Assembly: GCA_036937835.1 (NCBI GenBank)
Contig: CM072868.1
Coordinates: 6,893,001-6,957,000 of the forward strand
Direction: 5' to 3'
Origin: Pampus argenteus
Taxonomy: Eukaryota; Chordata; Actinopteri; Scombriformes; Stromateidae
DNA length: 64,000 bases
Under the pieces are notes generated by a model. The model saw nothing but the letters and a program-made list of their open reading frames with translations, searched no databases and was not told the DNA's origin. Shown here piece after piece: positions 49,521-61,500 of the stretch (its first letter is position 1; every line of letters begins with the position of its first letter). The position numbers were made by a program, and so were the translations under genes.

Positions 49521-52500
49521 GTAGAAAGTTAGTTAACCGTGTGCTATATTTTATTTTCTCTTCTGTTAGCGACGGTGTATGCATACATACTTTATAATAC
49601 TTGTATAGACAGAACAAAACGTACTTATAAGTTAAGTAGACATGACTGGGATACACTTTAATTCAGGGGCTTCCGTTGTTAGCTTGCTTAGCTAACTCTC
49701 ATGAACGGTATCATGAATTGTTAGGTACTTTGACACAAATCGGCAGTTGTTTTTTTGATGTAATGACTACCTAGTTCTTGCAGGGTGGTCCCACGATTTC
49801 CGTAGGACAACAAAGTCAAGGAAGAGACTGGTTTGTTTTAGATTCAACCCGAAACGTTCACAGCGGTGGTGAATTAACCACTGCGATGCCCCAAACCAAG
49901 GTAAACAATGAGTTAACGCCAATATTGAGCTTTATCTTTATTACAAGTGCACGCATGTAGCTACATTCAGTTTCTAGTGAATTTTGCACAACTCGCTAAA
50001 TCCAATTCATTCTGATACAGCGACTCTGAAATCAACCCTAGCTTCATGATGGTTATAATGTTAGATTTGTGTTGAAACTGAGAGGTGTTGATTCAACCAA
50101 CATACATTATACATTATGGTCATTTTGGGGACTGCTTTATGGTGCTGTTGAATTGTGATATAGTAATTAGGTATTTCTCATATTTTGAGCAAATGAGCAC
50201 TGACTAAATATTGTACATTACAGTACAGCATATTGCAGTTCAGTTTAATCAATACCTCTTTGTAACATGCAAATTTCCACTCTGGGGATCAATAACGTCT
50301 TATATTTAAAGCAGTTAAAACGGAACATTAGAGGCATTATGAAGCTCAGATTTATTGTGATTTATCACAGGGCTGTTGTATTGCATTGGATTTGCAACAA
50401 TTAGCTGTACTGTCATTTGATTAGTTCAAATTAAGTCAATGACAGTAGAGCTGTGCAGTGATTAGTTGATTAATCGATTAGTTTCCATCTATTAAATTAT
50501 TAGCCAACTGTTTTGATAACTGAATAATTATTTTGAAGAAGAAATTGTCCAAATTCTCTGATTTGAGCTTCTCAAAACTGACTATTTTCTGATTTCTATG
50601 ACAGTAAACTAAATGTGGGTTGTGGGCTGTTGGTCAGAACAAAACGTTTGAAGACGTTGACCTTGGGTTTTGGGAGACAGTTATCAACAATTTATACCAT
50701 TTTCTGACATTATATGGGCCAAACAACTAATCGATTATTTTAGAAGACAATCGACATTTTAATTGATAATGAAAATATGTGTTTGTTGCAGCCCCATGAC
50801 AGAAATATTTGTCAAGATATGAGTATGAAAAGCATGATTGAGGTTTACAATGGCTTTTTCCATCACATACAACATTATAACATTGGCATCTTACACACCA
50901 CAGCTATTGTTCAATGAAGCCATACCTGCTATAACCAGCAACCGCGCCACACGTGTGGTTCCACCAGCCCCCATTGTGATTGAGAAACTGCTACCGCTGT
51001 CAGAGGAGCGGGAGAATGTGGACAGCACCAGGAGCTCGTTCAGCTTTACCACTCTCACTGAGGAGAGGCTGCAGGCTGCGGTTAAGCTGGCCAAGCGAGA
51101 TCTGAGACGAAGGCACCTTGAGTCACTGAACAAATCTCCTGTCAGACCTTCCCAGGAAGTCTCCCTCTTTGAAACAAGTGATGTGGAGCTGCTTCAGGTA
51201 GTTGATTTGCATGAATAGTTTATAGTTTGCTGTCTAACTCATCTCTCATTTGGAAGGAATTCATTCATCACAAGTGATTCTTATCTTGTCTTTATAGGAG
51301 CTAGGAGCCAGTCCAAGTAAGACAAAGTTAAAGGCCTCCAGTCCAAAAGGGAAGGCGACCCGACCTGGAACCAAACAGTCAGAGCACACATCCCACAAGC
51401 TTTCTATATCCCCCAGGCCCCGGGTAGGCCACTCACCTCCAACTAGAGATCCTGGCCCAAGGCTGTTGGATGGAGCAGGCCAGCAGGCTCCACTAAGCCA
51501 AGAGATCTTTAAGCTGCAAAATGAGCTGGAAGTTTATATCCAGAAAGTCGAAAAACTAGCTGACAGAGGTAATCTCCCAAAACAGCTTGTTATAGCAGAC
51601 TTGTGTCTTACTCTTGATTACATTTTTAAAAATTTAGCATAGTTTAAAAGTGTTATCTGTACACCGGCACCTACACTGTACCCACCACAGTTATCAGACT
51701 CTGCATACTTGTACTTGTACTGATTTGAACAACAGGGGAGAAAATGGAGGCACCACTGGAGCCTGATGAGCAAAACAAGCTGGAGATACGCATGCAGAAG
51801 CAGTCAGCCCGTTCAGCACGTATCATTTATGTTCTCCAACAACAGGTATTTTAATCTGGGCCACATGTAATTGAAAGATCAACCTTCACTGACTTTTTTA
51901 ATTTGCTCTGTTTTTACAAACACAGTTCTATTAAATTGTTATTAAATAGGTAAAAGAGATTCAAGAAGATATAGAGAAGCTACGTGGCCAAAAAATGTGG
52001 GACACCAAAAAGGTATGTCCGACGTCAATGCTAAGTAGAACAAGGACTATTTATTGACATATTAATAATTATTGATGATGCAGTGCAAATACATTACATC
52101 CAAACGCCGCCAGTAGTCTGAAATCACACTTCCATCAGTTTTTTTTGTCTCTGCATCAAGTCAGGATTATTGACAGTATTATTTCCACATTTATAATTAT
52201 TTAACTGAATTTTTGATGAAAGTAGATTTTTTTTAAAGTTTCCCTGCTCTACTGCTAAACATAAGTCATTATTTTATATATTATATACGTTAATCAATGG
52301 TAAACTGATTGACTCTCTGTTCAACTCTCAGGCCACAGCAATAAACAGGCTCGCAGCAGCCCACCGAGGGACTCTGAGGGCCTTGCAGGTTGTTATCCAC
52401 CAGCTGTCAGATCTGTCTTATGGAAAACCTCCCCCTCATTACAAAGAGCTCGGCCAGCTGATTCGCCAGCTCTCTTTGTGCTCAGCTAAAATAGAAGTTA

Positions 52501-55500
52501 ACCAGGGTTCAGCTGTGCCTGAAACGGCCCTTGACATCCTGCAGAAGTTAGAGGTGAGGAGCATACTGTACAGTAAAATCAGAAAGCAGTTGGACTATTG
52601 TGTGTTTTTTTTTTATTGTTTAGGCTTTACTAAGTATAGCTGGTCTGAAATAGTAATGTGAAACTTTGAACCCGTTTTAGTCTCCTAGTCTTAAGGCAAT
52701 ATGCTTTTGCTCTCAGTCGTTCTCAACCTACACTAGATAATTAATATTTTTACAAACTTTAATCTCTAGGTAACTGTATGCAGCCAGTAAGAAGTATGTA
52801 CTACTCTGCAAATTAATTTTACATTCATATTCCATAGACTTAAATAGAATGTAAATTAATTTGACCTATGTAGGCAGTGCTATCTCCATATCTCCCACTT
52901 TTCCAACTTGACCTGATATAATATGCATCTATGAGTCATATTCTCTCTGTCCTCGGGTATGAATCTCTCCTCAAAGGATGAGACCAGAGCCTTGATGATT
53001 TAGTGTTCTTAAGAGTGTTTTGTTTGTTGATTGATACATTTGTCTTAATATGCAGTTTATGTTATGGAGGGATATTTTAGGTTTTTAAATAGTATAATCC
53101 AGATTTTGAATTTCATATCACTCTGTTCCTTTTAGACTTTGGATTCTGCCCTCAGTAAACAAGAGATGCTGCAAAGGATGCAAGCCCAAGCATATCCTCC
53201 ACGCAGGAAGTCTCCTCATCGCAGCGTGTCACCTACTAGTGCACCCAAGGGTCCTAGCAACTCAACTGTTCGGGGACCTCACAAACCGGCAAATCCTAAA
53301 AGAAATATCCGGGGTAGGGGCTTTTGTCTGGTTTAGTTAGCTTTTATTACTCCCTAGAAGTGAGTTTGTGCATGTGTAACTGAATCCTTTTCTACTTTCT
53401 AACCTCAGCAACAGAAGCTATTAATAGTGTCAAGTCCCATGAATATAATATAAATGCAGTATTTTCTTTCCCAATTTCCTACTAATGACAACAGTGTACT
53501 TGCTAGCAAAGCCACTAGAAACTGCCCAGAGAGTAAATTGAACGTATGCCTTTTGATGAAGGATGAACAATTTAGTATCCCGTGTATCTAGAAGTCACCT
53601 TAGGGCTTTTGTACGGTTGCGTTTGCCCCCCCCCGCTGTGCTTAAACGGCTGCACCCTGGCCGTGAAGAAGTGATAGAAAAACAGGAACTGAAGAGCAGA
53701 ACGCCCTCGGATCCCTGCTGCTTAGACTTATGAGCGGTTAACACCTGCTGGCTTCTATTGCGCTGAAAGGAAGAGATGACACAAACACCTACAATGAGCT
53801 GTAGCTGCAATCTGGATCTCCCTGGAAACAAATCATGCGTGCGTTGTTTCTTAAGTCCCTTTATCACTTAAACAGCAGTCATTGGGGACCCAACTGATTG
53901 TCAAAGGTCCTGGGTAATTGTCTAATTGGTGGTGTCGTGTTAACTCCTAATGCCTTAATCCACCCAGTTCCAATCTCTTTTACTCATGTTTAATAGTAAT
54001 GAGGAAGAGTATTTGTTTATAGTTACCACATCATTCAGTAGTTCCTGTCTATATAGCATCAAGTCAGATTAGATCGATGCAAATCAACGGTTTCATTCCT
54101 TATTTGTCTTGGCAGGTAGAAGAATGGTGTCACAGAAGCCCAAAACGACTTCTCTCCGACCCACAAACAGAGGAGAGGTGCTCAGGATTGGCCTGGAGAG
54201 CCTCGCCCAGCAGAGGGAGCCGAGAGAGCAGCCGAGAAGATGTCAGACCAACGCTACCTGCAGAAAGGGAAGGACGCTACATTATGAGAGGAGCAAGGCT
54301 GACAAAGTAATGCAGGTGCTAAACCTCTACAAAGTTGAATATTGAACTGAATATAACACATGAGAAGTGCTTTGTATTATATTGGAAGATGTCTGGCACC
54401 TTTTTGGATTCTTACATACAGATGCTATTAAAAACCATGTAAAAATGTAAACAAATTTTTTTTTAATAGCATAATCAAATGCAAGATGCAAGCTTCCAGC
54501 AGCCAACAGTGTCCTCTCGGCTTAGAGTGAACCAGCTCCCTCAAAAAGAGCACTCTGTGCCCTGGATGCCTACATCACCTCACTCTCCTCATCCACGCCG
54601 GTGAGCCTTTTTATCTGTCCGTACAGCATGTTAGATTTCACCATAACACATTATTGTTCGCCAATGCTTTTGCTCTCTCAACTCACACTAGATGATTAAT
54701 GTCTTTACATAATTTGCAAATCTGTAGAAACTAGAGGTGAGGAGCATACTGTACAGCAACTTTTATTATCAATGTTACTATTATTATTATTATTATTTAG
54801 GTTGACTTGTCCAATTCCTTTGTGTACCCATTTAATGCAGTATTATGTACACCAAAGGACTACTACATTGTTTATTTTGATAGTATACAAGTAAACAAAA
54901 TATATAGTTTAGTGTTCTAGTATTTTGTTGATTTGAGTTGATTTGTATAAAATATGCATTTTACATTCATATTCCCCAGACGTAAATTAAATGGAACTGA
55001 ACTTATGTAGGCAGCTCCATATCTCCCTGCTCACTGACCCATATCCCACTTTTCCAACTTGACCTGATATAGTATGCATCTATGTGTCATATTCTCTGTG
55101 TCCTCGGGTATGAATCTCAAAAGATCTCCTCAAAGGATGAGACCAGAGCCTCGATGTCTCTTCTCTCCCGTGAAGCCTTCATCAAGTCCTCCAAAGCAGC
55201 AGGTGGCTGGCGGGTTTGGAGAAGAGCCAGTCTTAAACTCAGAAATAAAGAAACAAGCGCAGAATGAAGCATTAAGGTGAGGCTAACTGATCAGACATCA
55301 GATATTTCAGAATGTTAAATTTTTTTGTCCAGAGATATTTTTTTTTTACATCAGATTGTCCAAGCAAAATTTTAAAGAAAAGCTAACTGGGTGGAATCTA
55401 GCGAAAAGAGATGTTAATGAGTCCTCTCTCTGTATTCAATGAGTTATTTCTAACCCCTGTGTCAGACCCCACTTGCTCACAGCCACAGGCTATTCTCTGA

Positions 55501-58500
55501 TTTTAATTTAAAGTTAATTCTTTCTAATAAATTAATCTAGGTGTCTGCTAGATTGAGGCCATTTCTCTTTGTGAATGATTAATAGTTGGTCTGTTTTTAG
55601 TGCTTATAAGTACCGCATTGATTGAGTGTTCCACATATGTCTTTGTTTAATCAAATCTTAATTACTACAATTGTGCTTTCCAATTAATCAGGGGCTAGCA
55701 GCACGACTTTCATAGAAGGGGATTATAAGGTATTTATGTGAAATGCTAATTAAGCTTGCAATTTGATGTATTTGATGATTACTGACTTGGTACAGGAAAG
55801 CCTGGTTGGATAAGATGACAATGCAGAGACTGAAACAACTCAATCAGCTGAGTCAAGAAGAGGCTGAACGCATTCAAAGATTAAGGTACAGTAGTAATAC
55901 AAGTATGGTTTTAGCAGACTTCTTCTGCAGGGATGGAAGTTGAAATTACACACACACACTATGACAAGCAACACCCGTACACAGAAAATTTGTTTGAAAT
56001 TAAATAGTTCCCCGAATTCCTACAGAGTGAGACAAATCATACTAAACTCATTAGGGACAGGGTGGTTATATTAGCAGACTTTCTCTTCAGAAGCCACTAT
56101 TAATCTCTATTATGTCATGTGCCTCAAATAAATCATTTGCCATTTAGGTTATGTAAGGAAAAGAAACATTCTTCATTAGTAGCACCTCTAAAAAAAAAAA
56201 AAAAAGAAGAACCCCAAGGCAGTAATCCACACAGTAATCTACCATAGTGCTCAATGCACCTTGTGGTTCAATCAGCAGTTACATTGGGAATTACAACATG
56301 GACACAATTTCCTACAATAGATAAATAATAAATAATTCAGTGTGTGATTGCAGCATCACCCCCTCAGTACCAGTGAGAGCACATGTTCCTATAGATCACC
56401 ACACATTTCCTAATTTGTCATTGGACGGATAAATTCTGGCCAGCAAAGAAACACAATGCATAGGACGCAGTTAACATTTGGTCCTTTAAGCATTCGCTAC
56501 ATAAGCAGATTTGTCCTTTATGCTTCTGTTTCCTCAAATGTTAACTCAACATAATCAGTGCTTCTTAAGTTCGTTTTCTTTTTTGTAGTTTAGTTTACTG
56601 TTTTGTGCATAATGGCTTACTGCGAAACTTGAGCAGAATTGCATTATTGTCAATAATATTATTTCCACTCGGGCATTTTTTGCTATGGTAGTAAAATGAT
56701 CTATTAGAGTCTAATAGAATAACTCTAAATATTAGAGCAACTCTAACATATAGGTCTAATAAATAAACCTATATGTCAGAGTTTCAGTGATTCAATGAAT
56801 TCAAAACAACAAATTAAATTAGTCAGATACCAGTAACAGTAAATTACAGTCAGATACCAAACCCATCATAACAAAGTGCAAGGTAGTGCCACTGTATGGC
56901 CTAATGTGCAACATTTCCATGTAATCTAACAGCCTACTTAATATAGGACTGTGCTTTTTTTAGAGAGTAAAAATAAGTGATAGATACTGCACAATAAACC
57001 CCTTTACAGTCAACAAAATTTCCTTCAATTAATTAATCTCTTAGGAGGATACTATGACTTGAACTGAGTAGCAGAAAGTGTTTCAGGCTCCATAAATCCG
57101 TTCATTAGCTTCTTCAATAAAAGAAGATTCACTGCAGTGTTTTCATAACAAGGTTTGGCTCTATGCAGAGTAGTTATAGTCTGAGATTGCAGTAAATGTT
57201 GTAGACATAGTGCATAGCAAAATTACTGTGGCTGTTTTGTGAAACACCCAGGTTTGAAGATCAAATTTAATGTGTTTATATTAATTGTAATTCTTGAAAA
57301 GAGTAGCCCAAATCTTTTTCAGTAGTGTGAATTACATGTTTTTAATAATTCTGTCTAATTTAACTACATTTAACTGTATAGCAAATGTTTTATGAGTATC
57401 TCATTTACTCTTAAAGTTAAAGCTTTCAGCAACATAACTTCTGTGACAGCTTGTGATGTGGGTGTGTTTTGGTTCATAGGTCTGAAGTTGTCTCACCGAC
57501 TCAGTGGGCTGAGCGAGCTGAGCAGAAGGCCAGAGAGAGAATTCAGCCCCTTCTGGATGAAGCGCAGGTAGGAGGATGTTTCTCTTGTTTGCATACTGCC
57601 AGATTTTCTGTCTCATTTTTTATGGACTAAGTAGGAGTAAATTATGTTTATTCGGCATTGATAGGACTGAGTTTGTAATTGTTTCCTCAGCAGATTGGTG
57701 AATCTAGGAACAGGAGCAGCTCCACACTAAGGAATAGACTTTCTGAGCAAGCTGCAGAGAGGGTGAGCCAAGCTACTGTTGCCAATAATTCACAGGAGAA
57801 AAGAGACTTGGCCCTGGTGTTTTAATAAATCATGAATAGGGGCTCATGGACACGCTAAAGCAACAAGGAATTACAAATTTTTCCAATTAGCCTTTGTTTT
57901 TTCTGCTGTGCTGTATGTTCTCCACAGGCAGCGGAGAGTGCTGAGCAGTTGAGCGAGGCCCTTCTGGAAGATCTGTTGGAGGATACAGCACGGGCAGCGT
58001 GGGCGGCTGAGACAGACAGAAAACTGGAGGGCATAGCCCAGTGTAGGCTGCAGGCCCCCACCCTGGAGAGTATGCTGCTTCGTATGGAGGAGATACAGGT
58101 ACAGAAAAAGGTCACCACAGAACCCGAAAGGTCGTCAGTGATCAGTTTGTTATTTATAGTGAGCTGGTATGACAGCTCTGGGCTGATGCTGTGTACTGAT
58201 TATGCCTTTATTGTGGTATTCGGTGTGATCGACATGGCTAACTGCAGTGGACAGTATGTTTATAAAAACATGTTTCTCTCTATGTGCCTGAGCAGAGGGA
58301 TCAGGAGGAGGTGAGGAGACGGTTTGCTTCTATCACCTACTCAGACCCTCTTTACTGGGACCGTCCAGGGCCAGCAGGTACAAACACTGAATGTTTCTGC
58401 TTCTGTGTTAAAATATTAACTTTTTTTGTCTCCTGTAGGTGGAGACAGAGCTATAACTGACAAGTATAACTAAATCATTCTTTTCTCTGTCTGTCCCCTG

Positions 58501-61500
58501 CTTCACCCTATCCCTCTTGACATGCACAACCACTGCCACCCCCTCCCCTTCTTTTCTATTCTTCCCAGGACCCCAGTGCCATGTTAGGGGCTCCAGGCCA
58601 GCCTCTCCTCAGCCAATTAGGCTCACAAGGCCAGTGCTGAGGCAGAGTGCTGCAGCTGATATTGTCCTAGAGAAACCCGTGGAGCCTGGGTGGGTTACTA
58701 TTTCCTTTATCCTTTTTTTTTTTTTTTTTAACACCAAAATAGTTTCTCACATTTATCTGATTGCTTCCTCTCCTTGTTTTGTTCATCTCAAAGAGGCAGT
58801 AGGGAAATGCATTATCATAGATAATGAAGTTATAGGTCTCAGCCCCCATAATAAGTTATCTTTGCTCCAGCATAATACTGATGATTGCCTGAAATTATGA
58901 TATATGGTAAACCTCTGTGGAAAAAATATAGGCTACATACACAAATGATTATTGCATAACAGGTAAAGACTGCCTGTTGTTGGTGTTGCGAGCAACAGCA
59001 ACACCATTGACAGGAAGTAATTCACTATTGGTTTAGACTGAATGAAAAGTAAATTGTTTGATGTTTTTCCTACGGAGCACAGTTTTTTTTTTTTTCCACA
59101 TGACGTGTCGTTGCACTATAATTGCTCTCCCACCGGGAGGCCTTTCTCATCCCACAAAACTCACTCGGTGGCTATCGTACCCTGGGCAGAGTCTATTCCT
59201 GACTCTGGCAGAAGAATCCACAGAGAGACCCTCTACTGCTCAGGGCTTTGGCTGCAGCTGCTGCACTGCTTAAATTAATGAGGAACTTGGAAGGAAGAGA
59301 AAAGAGTTGAGGGACTAGACGTTGTTGACACAGACAAACCAGCAGGATGCTGCTTCTAACAAATTCTAGCTGCACCATTAGCAAATTAACTTCAATCTGT
59401 CTCAAAGCGACTCACCATAGACCATCTTCTTAATACATCCATCACACATTTTGGGGAAAAGAATTACCTTGGGCGGTATGATTTTCATTTACTTATTAGT
59501 TTTTCAGAGGTGTCCAGCCTTGCCACTTTTTAACAGGGACAGTCATTTGAGAAATGCCAGCATATTTTGTCTGTAACTCCGTGTTGGGTAAAACAGAGAC
59601 AGACCTGTCAGGTTCACTTTTATCTTCAGTCTAAATTACAGTGCCTTTTCATGGTTTTACCACATTGAATCATAGTGGATGTAATTTAGAGGTTTTTTGA
59701 CACTGATCAGTAGAAAAAACGTGAAAAACTACTCTCTACAAACTGATTCAAATAATTTTTATACAGTGTGAATACATACTGGTTTGTGTGTTGGAGTGCC
59801 ATTATGTAACAGGGTGGTTCAACTTTAAAGTCAGAGACGTCACTGACTAATTGATTAATCGTTCCAGCACTTGTGTGCTTTTCACATGGCTGGTTTAAAA
59901 TGAATGTTGGAGTACATTGATTAACATAATCTCGAAGGTGACGGAGCAATTCAGCAGCATGGAGAACTGGCTGAAGTGTCGGTCGACTCAAACATCATGA
60001 CAAGTGCATCACAGAATCTCTTTTCCATTTCATTCTCCTCGGCTGTTCTTGTTCAGTAATGAAACGGTAAAATAGGGCAGTAGCTAAAATGTCCCACTCA
60101 CCATGAGAGAACACATTTTATTTGCATTGATGAGTGTTATGTATATGAAAAGTGTCTGCATATTATTTTGTGGCTTTAAGATTGCTTTCCCAATGTGGTA
60201 ATTGTACTTGTTTCAATACATTGTCCACATTAATCACCTCCTCCCTGCTCAGAAATCCAACCTGTTCAGTAGTCACTTGCCGACTGCTTGGAGAATAATA
60301 CTTTATACTTTATAATACTTTTGTCTGAGGGAGAAAAAAAGGTATCAAAGGGGCTGACAGAGAAAGATGAAGCCAGTAAAGATTAGTCTTAGATTTGTGA
60401 ATCCTACTACAAGCAGATTTAGTGTTTCTCAAGCTTTACTTATCTGTTATAGATGGCCAACAGTCCTTTTTTTCTCGGTACGTAGTTCCTGTGGAAGTAA
60501 TAAAGTTGGAAGTAGGGAGTCATTTAATGACACATTCTACATCACGTGAAAATAATAAAAAAAAAAAGAAAAAGACATGCAGTCTTTTGCATCTCTACTA
60601 CATAAAAGAAAAGACTCACAGTTTAAGTTTGTCTTAAATTAATATGCAGGTGCCAAAATAAACATTGAAACAGGTTTTGCTCACTATAATCATTCGTCCT
60701 GTTCATATTGACCATTACAAGATCCCTTGCCCTCTTTCTTTGCAAAAACGTATTTAAAAGTTTATCTTAAGCTAATATGAAGCTTTAGCCACCCTAATTA
60801 GTCAAATCAAGTGGATATGTTTCAATGCTGAATTACTCATTCTGTTACTGTCCTGTCTCAGCTCAACAGGGAATCACGGACTGGAGAAACACAAAATGAC
60901 AGAAGACAGAGAAGATATCCACTTGATTTGAGTAACTCAGACTGCTGAAGCCTCATATTAGCTTCAGATAAATCTTTAAATACAAGGATTTAGGATTGTG
61001 TCCCCCATCACTTACATTGTAATTGCATGAAGAAGAGATCTTTTAATGTCTTTATGAACAGGAGGAATGATTACAATGAGCAAAATCTATTTCATTATTA
61101 ATTTGGGGACCTGACTATTGTTTTAGGACAGACAGAAAAAATTGCGAGCCTGTCCTCAAACCAGCCGATCCTGGCCTTGTTACAGGCTGCATACTGAATT
61201 CTTTTGAATGCTCTCGCTGATTTAATGTCAACATGTATCCTTCATTTAGGACTAAATGTCCTTCAGCAGGAAGTAATAGGATTTGAGTTTTCACAGTGGT
61301 CCTTCAGATAATTGTGAAATGACATTTGGCATGTACAGCCTGAGGAAATGAGCTGCAGTTGTGTACAAGGCTAACTTTTATGTTGAAATGGACAAATATA
61401 TTGTGTTCCAGTTTGATGCCACAAAGGAAGCCAGTCAATACTCTAAACTCATCAAAGACTAATTCTACAGATAATGGAAAAATGTCAATTACAACCGAAT

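Noticed and set aside
52383..52661. Read-through of moonraker exon 7 into intron 7 as a separate small gene
   Set aside because: The frame is simply exon 7 continuing past a good GTGAGG donor at 52554.
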